Below are positions 1 through 6,751 of a stretch of 6,751 bases of DNA, in pieces. Position 1 is the stretch's first letter, and each line of letters starts with the position of its first letter. The position numbers and the translations under genes are program-made. The stretch is from Enterovirga sp. (GTDB lineage: Bacteria; Pseudomonadota; Alphaproteobacteria; Rhizobiales; Beijerinckiaceae), in the NCBI GenBank assembly GCA_028290385.1, contig JAQGJZ010000463.1:1-6751 (forward strand), given 5' to 3'. The notes below the pieces were generated by a model. The model made no database searches and was not told the origin of the DNA. It worked only from the letters and a program-made list of their open reading frames with translations.

Positions 1-1334
1 CCGCCGAGATCGGCACCTTCGACCTCGACCTCGTAACAGGCGAACTCGCGTGGGACGATACCTGCCGGGATCTGTTCGGGGTAACGGCCGGCGAGCCTGT
101 GAGCTACGAAGGCGCGTTTCTGACAAGTCTTCATCCGGAGGACCGGGACCGCGTGAATACGGCGGTCCAGGAGGTCCTGCGCGGCCCCCCTGGGGCCAGC
201 TTCGATGCGGAATACCGCACCGTGCGCGCCTCCGAAGGACGGACCTGCTGGGTGGCCGCGAAAGGCCGAGTCGTGGGGCGCGACGGGCGGCCGGTGCGGT
301 TCATCGGTGCGGTTCGGGACATCACGCGCAAGCGCGTCGCCGAAATGGGCCTGCGCGACGCGGAGGAGCGCTATCGCCTGGCGCTGTGGGCCACGAAGGA
401 CCTCGTCTGGGACTGGGATCTGGCGCGCGGCAAGATCAGCTGGAGCGACATCCTGCTGGATTCCTACGGGCACGATCCGGCGCAGGTCGATCTCACGGGC
501 GAATGGTGGATCGAGCACGTCCATCCCGAGGACCGGGACCGGGTGTCGCGCAGCGTCAGTGCGGCGATCAAGGGCACCGGCGAGCGCTGGAGCGACGAAT
601 ATCGCTTCCGGCGGGCCGACGGGAGCTATGTCCATGTCCAGGACCGTGGCTCGATCCTGCGGGACGCCACGGGGCGGGCGGTACGGATGATCGGCGCCAT
701 GCTCGACCTCAGCGAGCGCAAAAAGGCCGAGGAGCAGCAGAACCTGCTGCTCGGCGAGCTGCAGCACCGGGTCAAGAACACGCTCGCGATGGTGCAGGCG
801 ATCGCTTCGCAGACCTTTCGCGAGACCACGACGCCCGAGGCCCGGGAGGCCTTCACGGCTAGGGTCGTGGCGCTCGCCCAGGCGAACGACGTGCTCACCG
901 AATCCGGCTGGACGGCGGCGCCGGTCGGCGAAGTGGTCCGGGGCGCCACGATCCCGCATTGCGCCGGCCCGGAGCGCTTCACGATCTCCGGACCCGCGAT
1001 CGAGATCGCGGCGCGGGCCGCGCTCTCGCTGACGCTCGCCCTGCACGAGCTGTGCACCAACGCGTCCAAATACGGCGCGCTGTCCAACGACGAGGGGCAG
1101 ATCGAGATCAACTGGGAGGTCGGCGAGGACGGGGTGTTCCGCCTGCGCTGGGCCGAGCGCGGCGGGCCGCCCGTGCGCAAGCCGGACCGGTCGGGCTTCG
1201 GAACGCGGCTCATCGAGCGCAGCCTCGGTCCCCAGCTCGGCGGCGAGGTCCGGACGGATTTTCAGCCGGACGGGCTGGTCTGCACCTTTCGGATCCCGCT
1301 CGCCAACGTGCAGGACCAGGTCACGCCGAACTAG
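1..1334 (+). CDS. PAS-PAS-HWE family sensor histidine kinase, 5' end outside window
   Basis: The reading frame (first whole codon at base 3) is open to the left edge, so this is the C-terminal 443 residues of a longer protein; the GTG at 99 lies inside the first PAS domain and is not a real start. Residues 1 to about 115 form a PAS_3-type domain (TFDLDLVTGELAW at its start, LHPEDRDRV in the middle, FIGAVRDIT at the end). A second PAS_3 domain lies at about 120-240 (DLVWDWDL, HVHPEDRDRV, MIGAMLDLSERK). The kinase core follows: the phospho-acceptor histidine in ELQHRVKN is residue 255 (765-767), the ATP-binding N box is HELCTNASKYGALS (Asn codon 1059-1061), the WAE triplet (1149-1157) is the family's W-x-E signature, and GFGTRLIERSLG is the glycine box. 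No transmembrane segment is visible in this part and neither PAS has the LOV flavin cysteine motif. Known HWE kinases often feed alphaproteobacterial stress or light responses; the signal and partner here are unknown. Confidence 0.93.
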   Translation, partial: AEIGTFDLDLVTGELAWDDTCRDLFGVTAGEPVSYEGAFLTSLHPEDRDRVNTAVQEVLRGPPGASFDAEYRTVRASEGRTCWVAAKGRVVGRDGRPVRFIGAVRDITRKRVAEMGLRDAEERYRLALWATKDLVWDWDLARGKISWSDILLDSYGHDPAQVDLTGEWWIEHVHPEDRDRVSRSVSAAIKGTGERWSDEYRFRRADGSYVHVQDRGSILRDATGRAVRMIGAMLDLSERKKAEEQQNLLLGELQHRVKNTLAMVQAIASQTFRETTTPEAREAFTARVVALAQANDVLTESGWTAAPVGEVVRGATIPHCAGPERFTISGPAIEIAARAALSLTLALHELCTNASKYGALSNDEGQIEINWEVGEDGVFRLRWAERGGPPVRKPDRSGFGTRLIERSLGPQLGGEVRTDFQPDGLVCTFRIPLANVQDQVTPN

Positions 1335-3388
1335 CGGCTGCGGCCGCCGGCGCCCGAGCCCGTCCGCGGGCCGGCCGAGCGCGGGGGCACGGCTGCAAGC
1401 GCCTTGGCCTCGGCCCGTCGTGCGAGCGCGCGCTCGATCACCCGGGCCATGTCGATCATGATCCGGTCGAGCTCGTAGTTCTTTGGCGTATAGACCGCCG
1501 CGACCCCCATGTTGCGCAGCACGAGTTCGTCCTCGGACGAGATGATGCCGCCCACGACAACCGGGATGTGGTCGAGGTTCTCCAGCCGCAGCCGCGCCAT
1601 GACCTCCCGGACCAGCGGCACATGCGAGCCCGACAGGATCGACAGGCCGATCAGGTGCGCGCCCGTTTCGGCGGCGCGGCCGACGATCTCGGCCGGGGTC
1701 TGCCGGATGCCGTCATAGGCGACCTCCATGCCGACGTCCCGTGCCCGCAGGGCGATCTGCTCGGCACCGTTGGAATGGCCGTCGAGCCCGGGCTTGCCGA
1801 CGACAAGGCGCGGCGCTTCCCCGAGCCTGCCGCCGAGTTCGGCGATCACGAGGGTCACGTCATCCCCCGGCGCCTGGCTCTTCGTGTCCACCGTGACGCC
1901 CGTCGGCGCCCGGTACTGGCCGAACACGCTGCGGAGCGCTTCGCCCCATTCGCCCGTCGTGACCCCGGCCTTGGCGGCCGCGATGGACGGCGGCATGATG
2001 TTGCGGCCCTCGCGCGCCGCCGCCTCGAGCTCCGCGATCGCGGCATCCACGGCGGCCCGGTCGCGCGACGAGCGCCAGGCCCGCACGCGGTGCACAGCCT
2101 CCATCTCCACCGTTTCCGGCACGGACATGAACGTGCCCTCCCCGGCCACCAGCGGCGAGGATTCGCCCTCCTGGAAGCGGTTTACCCCGACCACCACCTG
2201 CGCCCCCGCCTCCACGCGGGCGATGCGCGCGGCGTTGGATTCCACCAAGGCTCGCTTGAGCTCCCCGGTCTCGATCGCCGCGATGGCGCCGCCAATCGCA
2301 TCCACCCGGGCGAGTTCGGCCCGCGCCTCCGCCTTCAGCCGCTCGACCTTCTCCTCCATGACGCGCGAGCCGTCGAACAGGTCGTCGTGCTCGAGGAGAT
2401 CGGTCTCGTAGGCGAGGATCTGCTGCATGCGCAGCGACCATTGCTGGTCCCAGGAGCGCGGCAGGCCGAGCGCCTCGTTCCAGGCCGGGAGCTGCACGGC
2501 CCGCGCCCGCGCGCTCTTGGACAGCGTCACCGCCAGCATCTCGATGAGGATGCGATGGATGTTGTTCTCGGGCTGCTGCTCGGTGAGCCCGAGCGAGTTC
2601 ACCTGCACGCCGTAGCGGAACATCCGCTTCTTGGCGTCCGTGATGCCGTAGCGGTCGCGCGTGATCTCGTCCCACAGCTCGGCGAAAGCCCGCATCTTCG
2701 CGATCTCGGTGACAAAGCGCAGGCCGGCATTCACGAAGAACGAGATCCGGCCGACGACATCGGCGAAGCCCTCATCCTCGACCTCGCCGGAGGCCTTCAC
2801 GGTGTCGAGCACGGCGATGGCGGTCGCGAGCGCGAAGGCGAGCTCCTGGACGGGCGTCGCCCCCGCCTCCTGCAGGTGGTAGGAGCAGACGTTCATGGGG
2901 TTCCATTTGGGCACCTCCCGGGTCGTGAACAGGATCACGTCCTTGGTGAGCCGCATGGAAGGCGCGGGCGGGAATACGTAGGTCCCGCGCGACAGATATT
3001 CCTTGATGATGTCGTTCTGCGTCGTGCCCTGAAGCCCGGCGAGCGGCGCCCCCTGCTCCTCCGCCACCGCGAGGTACAGCGCCAGCAGCCAGGCCGCCGG
3101 CGCGTTGATGGTCATCGACGTGTTCATCTGCGCGAGCGGGATGCCGTCGAACAGCGCCCGCATGTCACCGATATGCGCGACCGAGACGCCGACCTTGCCC
3201 ACCTCGCCACGGGCGAGCTCGTGATCAGGGTCGTAGCCCGTCTGAGTCGGCAGATCGAAGGCGATGGACAGTCCGGTCTGCCCCTTGGCGAGGTTGCTGC
3301 GGTACAGCGCGTTCGACTCGGCCGCCGTGGAATGGCCGGCATAGGTGCGGAACAGCCACGGCTTGTCCCGGCGCGTCTCGGTGCTCAT
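1331..3388 (-). CDS. ecm: Ethylmalonyl-CoA mutase (coenzyme B12-dependent), MeaA/Ecm
   Basis: A complete 685-residue acyl-CoA mutase. The family reaction is conversion of (2R)-ethylmalonyl-CoA to (2S)-methylsuccinyl-CoA by adenosylcobalamin radical chemistry, a step of the cytoplasmic ethylmalonyl-CoA pathway. The TIM-barrel substrate domain spans roughly residues 5-510: [17 protein letters not shown] near the start, the PSMR arginine at 146 (probably matching the CoA-substrate arginine of methylmalonyl-CoA mutase), and YHLQEAGAT with His171. The cobalamin domain spans about 525-655 with the DxHxxG signature D536-x-H538-xx-G541 (His codon 1775-1777), which supplies the lower axial ligand. It starts almost at the conserved [11 protein letters not shown], without the longer N-terminal arm of methylmalonyl-CoA mutase; that and overall resemblance to MeaA favour Ecm over MCM. 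Fusion of both domains excludes two-subunit isobutyryl-CoA mutase. The ATG has AGGGAG (3395-3400) six bases upstream. The last 19 residues are a Gly/Arg/Pro/Ser tail. Substrate assignment rests on family recognition. Confidence 0.9.
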   Translation of the reverse strand: MSTETRRDKPWLFRTYAGHSTAAESNALYRSNLAKGQTGLSIAFDLPTQTGYDPDHELARGEVGKVGVSVAHIGDMRALFDGIPLAQMNTSMTINAPAAWLLALYLAVAEEQGAPLAGLQGTTQNDIIKEYLSRGTYVFPPAPSMRLTKDVILFTTREVPKWNPMNVCSYHLQEAGATPVQELAFALATAIAVLDTVKASGEVEDEGFADVVGRISFFVNAGLRFVTEIAKMRAFAELWDEITRDRYGITDAKKRMFRYGVQVNSLGLTEQQPENNIHRILIEMLAVTLSKSARARAVQLPAWNEALGLPRSWDQQWSLRMQQILAYETDLLEHDDLFDGSRVMEEKVERLKAEARAELARVDAIGGAIAAIETGELKRALVESNAARIARVEAGAQVVVGVNRFQEGESSPLVAGEGTFMSVPETVEMEAVHRVRAWRSSRDRAAVDAAIAELEAAAREGRNIMPPSIAAAKAGVTTGEWGEALRSVFGQYRAPTGVTVDTKSQAPGDDVTLVIAELGGRLGEAPRLVVGKPGLDGHSNGAEQIALRARDVGMEVAYDGIRQTPAEIVGRAAETGAHLIGLSILSGSHVPLVREVMARLRLENLDHIPVVVGGIISSEDELVLRNMGVAAVYTPKNYELDRIMIDMARVIERALARRAEAKALAAVPPRSAGPRTGSGAGGRSR

Positions 3389-3440
3389 CGCTCGCTCCCT
3401 GCCGGCCCATCATGCTGCACCGCGAAGAGAAGAAAACCCC

Positions 3441-3468
3441 CGCATAGGTCTAAGCGCCGCGGCCGCAA
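3441..3468 (-). promoter_or_regulatory. Possible promoter of ecm
   Basis: On the minus strand TTGCGG (3463-3468) and TATGCG (3441-3446) are separated by 16 bases, which would start the transcript about 45 bases before the ecm ATG. Each box matches the sigma-70 consensus only partly, so this is a weak suggestion; the region is GC-rich and chance matches are easy. Confidence 0.22.
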
Positions 3469-3477
3469 CCGCTCCGC

Positions 3478-3506
3478 TTGACGCCGGACCGTGCGGAGCA
3501 GATACC
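3478..3506 (+). promoter_or_regulatory. Predicted serC promoter (-35 and -10)
   Basis: TTGACG (3478-3483), preceded by C to give the alphaproteobacterial CTTGAC form, and GATACC (3501-3506) are separated by 17 bases. The -35 box matches 5 of 6 consensus bases; the -10 box is weak (the ATA core only). Initiation about seven bases downstream would fall near 3511-3514, exactly at the base of the leader hairpin described next, which strengthens both calls. Confidence 0.5.
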
Positions 3507-3510
3507 CCCC

Positions 3511-3556
3511 GGCGGGAGACCCCTCCCCACCGAGGGGCGCCCATCTGGAAGGATGG
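3511..3556 (+). ncRNA. serC leader RNA motif (two hairpins in the 5' UTR)
   Basis: Directly visible: a first helix made of GGCG (3511-3514) with CGCC (3538-3541), a five-base bulge GGAGA (3515-3519), then a perfect six-pair stem CCCCTC (3520-3525) with GAGGGG (3532-3537) and a six-base loop. It is followed by a second small hairpin, CCATC (3541-3545) with GATGG (3552-3556), whose loop and 3' arm contain the AAGGA ribosome binding site (3549-3553) of serC. Base C3541 is claimed by both helices, so one end pair must give way. A conserved 'serC motif' in this position was reported from comparative genomics of alphaproteobacteria; position and two-hairpin form agree with my memory of it, but I cannot score it against a model. 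Its likely job is control of serC translation initiation; the ligand or factor is unknown. Confidence 0.65.
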
Positions 3557-3563
3557 ACTACCT

Positions 3564-4751
3564 ATGGCCACGATGCCCGTCACGCGTCCCGCGGAACGCC
3601 CGCGCTCGCCCTTTTTCTCCTCCGGCCCTTGCGCGAAGCGCCCTGGCTGGACCCCCCAAGCCCTGGATGACGCGCCGCTCGGCCGCTCGCACCGTGCCAA
3701 GGTCGGCAAGGCGAAGCTGAAGCTCGCGATCGACCTCACCCGCGAGGTGCTGGGCGTCCCGGCCGATTACCGCATCGGCATCGTGCCCGCGTCCGATACC
3801 GGCGCGGTCGAGATGGCGCTGTGGTCGCTGCTCGGCGCCCGGCCGGTCGACCTCCTCGCCTGGGAAAGCTTCGGCGAAGGCTGGGTCACGGATGTCGTGA
3901 AGCAGCTGAAGCTCGCCGACGCCCGCGTGATCAAGTCGGCCTATGGCGAGCTGCCGAACCTCGCCGAGGTGGACACCAAGACCCGCGACGTCGTCTTCAC
4001 CTGGAACGGCACCACGTCCGGCGTCCGCGTGCCCAATGCCGACTGGATCGCGGCTGACCGCGAGGGGCTGACGATCTGCGACGCCACCTCGGCCGCGTTC
4101 TCGCAGCGCCTCGATTGGCCGAAGCTCGATGTCGTGACCTTCTCCTGGCAGAAGGCGCTCGGCGGCGAGGGCGCGCATGGCATGCTCATCCTGTCCCCGC
4201 GCGCCGTCGCCCGGCTGGAGAGCTACACGCCGGCCTGGCCGATGCCGAAGATCTTCCGCATGACCAAGGGTGGCAAGCTGATCGAGGGCATCTTCGAGGG
4301 CGAAACCATCAACACGCCCTCCATGCTCTGCGTGGAGGATTACCTCGACGCCCTGAACTGGGCGAAGCGCGAAGGCAGCCTCGACGGGCTCGTCGCCCGC
4401 TCGGACCGCAACGCCAAGGTGATCCACGACTGGCTCGCCCGCACGCCCGCTTTCGCGAACCTCGCCCGCTCGCCCGAGATCGCCTCGAACACGAGCGTCT
4501 GCCTCGTGATCGCCGATCCGGAGGTGGTCGCCAAGGGCAAGGACACGGTGGCCGCCGTCGCCAAGGGCATCGCGTCCGCGCTCGAGAAGGAGGGCGTCGC
4601 CCTCGACATCGGCGCCTACCGGGACGCCCCGGCGGGGCTGCGCATCTGGTGCGGCGCGACCGTCGAGACGGCCGACCTCGAGGCGCTCACGCCCTGGCTC
4701 GACTGGGCCTTCGCCCAGGAAAAGGCGAAGCTCGTCGCGCAGGCGGCCTGA
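3564..4751 (+). CDS. serC: Phosphoserine aminotransferase SerC
   Basis: A 395-residue class V aminotransferase fold PLP enzyme. It transfers the amino group of glutamate to 3-phosphohydroxypyruvate, giving phosphoserine, the second step of serine synthesis in the cytoplasm; SerC enzymes can also act in the pyridoxal phosphate route that uses 4-phosphoerythronate. Visible landmarks are [13 protein letters not shown] near the N terminus, TWNGTTSGV (residues 146-154), the cofactor-pairing aspartate in CDATSAAF (Asp173), the Schiff-base lysine in [10 protein letters not shown] (Lys197, codon 4152-4154), and the phosphate-binding INTPS (249-253). Length and motifs fit the alphaproteobacterial/Methanosarcina-type SerC, longer than the E. 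coli enzyme. The ATG at 3564 is chosen because AAGGA (3549-3553) lies ten bases upstream; the frame is open further upstream to 3345 but that part overlaps the promoter and the divergent ecm start. A second ATG at 3573 is a less likely start. It heads the cluster with the sseB-like gene and serA. Confidence 0.96.
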   Translation: MATMPVTRPAERPRSPFFSSGPCAKRPGWTPQALDDAPLGRSHRAKVGKAKLKLAIDLTREVLGVPADYRIGIVPASDTGAVEMALWSLLGARPVDLLAWESFGEGWVTDVVKQLKLADARVIKSAYGELPNLAEVDTKTRDVVFTWNGTTSGVRVPNADWIAADREGLTICDATSAAFSQRLDWPKLDVVTFSWQKALGGEGAHGMLILSPRAVARLESYTPAWPMPKIFRMTKGGKLIEGIFEGETINTPSMLCVEDYLDALNWAKREGSLDGLVARSDRNAKVIHDWLARTPAFANLARSPEIASNTSVCLVIADPEVVAKGKDTVAAVAKGIASALEKEGVALDIGAYRDAPAGLRIWCGATVETADLEALTPWLDWAFAQEKAKLVAQAA

Positions 4752-4755
4752 CGCC

Positions 4756-5196
4756 ATGACGGACGAGATCGGCTCGGACGCCTTCACTCCGCAAAACGAG
4801 CTCGAGGTCGAGCTCGTGCGCGCCGCGCACGAGCCCGCCTTCCGGGATGCGTTCCTGCGGGAGCTCGCGCAGGCCGAGATCTACCTTGCGCTGCTGCCCG
4901 CGAGCGGCCGGATCGAAGTCGGCGCGGACGGGCAGGCGGTGGTTCCGCCCGACGTCCGGCTCGAACTCGCGCCGGTGCTGCAGGACGGCAAGACGTACCT
5001 GCCGATCTTCTCCGCTCCCACCCGGGCACAGGCGCAGTACCAGGCCGACCATTTCATCGCGACCGACAAGATGCGCGATGTGTGTCTGCGCCATCCCGGC
5101 ACCGAGTTCGTGCTGAATCCGGGCTCCGATTACGGGGTCCTCCTGCTCCGCAGCGACGTCGAGGCGATGCTGCGGGGCGACCTCACGGCACACTGA
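4756..5196 (+). CDS. SseB-domain protein (SseB N-terminal domain family)
   Basis: A 146-residue soluble protein that I recognise as the SseB N-terminal domain family. Features seen: an acidic N-terminal segment leading into a helix (ELVRAAHEPAFRDAFLREL), a strand with AEIYLALLPASGRIEV, the typical strand-turn segment YLPIFSAPTRAQAQ (about residues 82-95), and the C-terminal FVLNPGSDYGVLLLRSDVEAML that characterises the family. There is no signal peptide or membrane segment. It is about half the length of E. coli SseB (about 258 residues), so only the N-terminal domain is present. It begins four bases after the serC stop; the upstream AGGCGG (4741-4746) is only a weak ribosome binding site, so translational coupling to serC is likely. 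E. coli sseB was named for enhanced serine sensitivity, and the position between serC and serA suggests a role linked to serine metabolism. The biochemical function is not established. Confidence 0.85.
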   Translation: MTDEIGSDAFTPQNELEVELVRAAHEPAFRDAFLRELAQAEIYLALLPASGRIEVGADGQAVVPPDVRLELAPVLQDGKTYLPIFSAPTRAQAQYQADHFIATDKMRDVCLRHPGTEFVLNPGSDYGVLLLRSDVEAMLRGDLTAH

Positions 5197-5219
5197 ACGC
5201 ATCAGCAATCCACCACCTC

Positions 5220-5311
5220 GTCATCTGAGGTGCGGAGCGAAGCGGAGCCTCGAAGAACGCAGACGGGTCGTGCGTGCTTCGAAACGGTGCTTCGCGCCTC
5301 CTCAGCATGAC
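5220..5311. repeat. Imperfect palindromic intergenic repeat (REP/MITE-like)
   Basis: A 92-base inverted repeat with four matching blocks in the same order on both arms: GTCAT (5220-5224) with ATGAC (5307-5311), CTGAGG (5225-5230) with CCTCAG (5300-5305), CGAAGC (5238-5243) with GCTTCG (5289-5294), and TCGAAG (5250-5255) with CTTCGA (5277-5282), around a 21-base centre. The left arm also holds a direct repeat, GCGGAGC-GAA-GCGGAGC (5232-5248). This 'GTCAT...CTGAGG...GCGGAGCGAAGC...' style resembles dispersed palindromic elements common between genes in Hyphomicrobiales genomes. There is no T-run after it, so it is not a standard intrinsic terminator, though the transcript could fold strongly between the sseB-like gene and serA. 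Only one copy is in this window, so dispersal is inferred. Confidence 0.7.
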
Positions 5312-5338
5312 ACAGGTTGGGCCATCCCGGAGTTCGAT

Positions 5339-6751
5339 ATGCCCCGCGTCCTCATCTCCGACGCCCTGTCCCCCGCCGCCGTCCAGATCTTCAAGGACCG
5401 CGGCGTCGAGGTCGATTTCCAGCCGGACCTCGGCAAGGACAAGGACCGCCTCGCCGCGATCATCGGCCAGTATGACGGCCTCGCGATCCGGTCCGCCACG
5501 AAGGTCACGGCGAAGATCCTGGAACAGGCGAGCGCCCTGAAGGTGATCGGCCGCGCCGGGATCGGCGTCGACAACGTGGACATCCCGTCCGCGACCGCGC
5601 GCGGCGTGATCGTCATGAACACGCCCTTCGGCAACTCGATCACCACGGCCGAGCACGCCATCGCCATGATGTTCGCGCTCGCCCGCGAGATTCCGGCGGC
5701 GGATGCGTCCACGCAGGCCGGCAAGTGGGAGAAGAACCGCTTTCTCGGCGTGGAGATCACCGGCAAGACCCTTGGCATCATCGGCTGCGGCAACATCGGG
5801 GCGATCGTCGCCGACCGGGCCATCGGCCTGAAGATGCGGGTGGTGGCGTTCGACCCCTTCCTGTCGCCGGAGCGGGCGGTGGCTCTCGGCGTCGAGAAGG
5901 TCGAACTGGACGAGCTGCTCGCCCGCGCCGACATCATCACCCTGCATACGCCCCTGACCGAGAAGACCCGCAACATCCTGTCGGCCGAGGCGCTGGCGCG
6001 CACGAAGCCGGGCGTGCGCATCGTCAATTGCGCCCGCGGCGGCCTCGTCGACGAGGCCGCGCTTCGCGCAGCGCTCGATTCCGGCCACGTGGCCGGGGCG
6101 GCGTTCGACGTGTTCTCGACCGAGCCCGCGCTGGACAACCCGCTCTTCGGGCACCCGCACGTCGTGTGCACGCCGCATCTCGGGGCCGCGACCACCGAAG
6201 CGCAGGAGAACGTCGCCCTTCAGGTGGCCGAGCAGATGGCCGACTACCTCCTGAAGGGTGCGATCTCGAACGCGGTGAACTTCCCGTCCATCACGGCCGA
6301 GGAAGCGCCGCGCCTGAAGCCCTACATCGCGCTCGCCGAAAAGCTCGGCTCCTTCGCCGGGCAGCTCACCGAGACGGGCCTGAAGGTCGTGCGCGTGACC
6401 TATCAGGGCGAGGTCGCCGGCATGAAGACCAAGGCGCTGACCAGCGCCGCCGTCGCGGGCCTGCTGCGCCCGATGCTGGCGGAGGTGAACGTCGTCTCGG
6501 CGCCCTCCGTGGCGAAGGAGCGCGGAATCGTGGTCGAGGAGATGACGCGCGAGCAGGACGGCGACTACGACTCGCTCGTCACCGTCACGGTCGTGACCGA
6601 AAAGCAGGAGCGCTCCGTGTCGGGCACCGTCTTCGCGGACGGCAAGCCGCGGATCGTGGACGTGAAGGGCCTCAAGGTCGAAGCCGAGTTCGCGCCCTCG
6701 CTGATCTACGTCTCGAACGAGGACAAGCCGGGCTTCATCGGCCGGTTCGCG
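5339..6751 (+). CDS. serA: D-3-phosphoglycerate dehydrogenase SerA, long form, 3' end outside window
   Basis: The first 471 codons are present and the frame is still open at the last base. SerA oxidises 3-phosphoglycerate to 3-phosphohydroxypyruvate with NAD+, the entry step of serine synthesis. Domain order: N-terminal part of the substrate domain (about 1-98, with GRAGIGVDNVD at 71-81), nucleotide-binding Rossmann domain with the G149-x-G151-xx-G154 motif and Asp172 after the second strand (fits NAD preference), then the catalytic residues Arg233 (NCARGGLVDE), Glu262 (STEP) and His280 (TPHLG). From about 315 comes the intervening regulatory domain (ASB) typical of the long, roughly 530-residue bacterial form, and the ACT domain begins at about 452 with LIYVSNEDKPGFIG, cut by the window edge. 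ACT domains commonly carry serine feedback control, which is inferred here. The ATG has GGAG (5329-5332) six bases upstream. It follows the sseB-like gene after a 142-base gap filled mostly by the palindrome, with no clear promoter of its own. Confidence 0.97.
   Translation, partial: MPRVLISDALSPAAVQIFKDRGVEVDFQPDLGKDKDRLAAIIGQYDGLAIRSATKVTAKILEQASALKVIGRAGIGVDNVDIPSATARGVIVMNTPFGNSITTAEHAIAMMFALAREIPAADASTQAGKWEKNRFLGVEITGKTLGIIGCGNIGAIVADRAIGLKMRVVAFDPFLSPERAVALGVEKVELDELLARADIITLHTPLTEKTRNILSAEALARTKPGVRIVNCARGGLVDEAALRAALDSGHVAGAAFDVFSTEPALDNPLFGHPHVVCTPHLGAATTEAQENVALQVAEQMADYLLKGAISNAVNFPSITAEEAPRLKPYIALAEKLGSFAGQLTETGLKVVRVTYQGEVAGMKTKALTSAAVAGLLRPMLAEVNVVSAPSVAKERGIVVEEMTREQDGDYDSLVTVTVVTEKQERSVSGTVFADGKPRIVDVKGLKVEAEFAPSLIYVSNEDKPGFIGRFA

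Noticed and set aside
1..360. LOV-type photosensor in the first PAS domain
   Set aside because: The flavin-binding cysteine motif is absent; the domain is a generic PAS_3 type.
50..862. A 270-codon plus-strand frame overlapping the kinase in another phase
   Set aside because: It is an out-of-phase shadow; the in-phase translation has two PAS domains and the HWE core.
1331..3388. Alternative identities for the mutase: methylmalonyl-CoA mutase, isobutyryl-CoA or 2-hydroxyisobutyryl-CoA mutase
   Set aside because: The single chain contains both barrel and cobalamin domains, which excludes the two-subunit enzymes, and the short N terminus and MeaA-like sequence fit Ecm better than MCM. A phylogeny with known Ecm and MCM proteins would settle it.
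959..3481. A very long plus-strand open frame (840 codons) across the kinase end and the antisense of ecm
   Set aside because: Its translation is Arg/Gly/Pro/His-rich with no domain pattern, while the minus strand encodes a clear 685-residue mutase. Long antisense frames are expected in GC-rich DNA.
3558..4787. A 409-codon minus-strand open frame opposite serC
   Set aside because: Shadow of serC in GC-rich sequence; no recognisable motifs, whereas serC shows all PLP-enzyme landmarks.
5197..5338. An intrinsic terminator and separate serA promoter in the gap
   Set aside because: The palindrome has a large centre and no T-run, and I found no convincing -35/-10 pair before the serA start.
5183..6178. 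Minus-strand open frames of about 300-330 codons opposite serA
   Set aside because: Composition is Arg/Asp/Gly/Ala-heavy without domain features; the plus strand encodes SerA with intact catalytic residues.

Overview
The window looks like chromosomal DNA from a GC-rich alphaproteobacterium, most likely of the order Hyphomicrobiales (Methylobacterium, Microvirga, Chelatococcus and Bosea are the kinds of genera I would compare first). The pointers are strong codon bias to G/C at third positions, an HWE-type histidine kinase, an ethylmalonyl-CoA mutase, an alphaproteobacterial-type SerC, and a serC leader followed by a serC...serA order. I cannot name a species from the sequence.

Layout: (1) bases 1-1334, plus strand, the 3' part of a sensor kinase with two visible PAS domains and an HWE kinase core; its 5' end lies outside the window. 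(2) bases 1331-3388, minus strand, a complete ethylmalonyl-CoA mutase (ecm/meaA), convergent with the kinase and sharing the palindrome CTAG as stop codon on both strands. (3) bases 3389-3563, a divergent control region with a plausible sigma-70-type promoter and a compact two-hairpin leader RNA in front of serC. (4) bases 3564 onward, plus strand, a serine-biosynthesis cluster: serC, then four bases later a small SseB-domain gene, then a 142-base gap largely filled by a 92-base imperfect palindrome, then serA, which runs off the end of the window in its ACT domain and therefore has no stop codon here.

How it fits together: SerA oxidises 3-phosphoglycerate to 3-phosphohydroxypyruvate and SerC transaminates it to phosphoserine, so the plus-strand cluster covers the first two steps of serine synthesis. 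Ecm acts in the ethylmalonyl-CoA pathway, which assimilates acetyl-CoA and, in serine-cycle methylotrophs, regenerates glyoxylate. The most interesting points are the SseB-domain gene (the E. coli namesake is 'enhanced serine sensitivity') placed between serC and serA, the leader RNA whose second hairpin includes the serC ribosome binding site, and the palindromic repeat in front of serA. I saw no evidence of phage, transposase, CRISPR, tRNA or rRNA. Most of the window is ordinary core metabolism, not a novel system.
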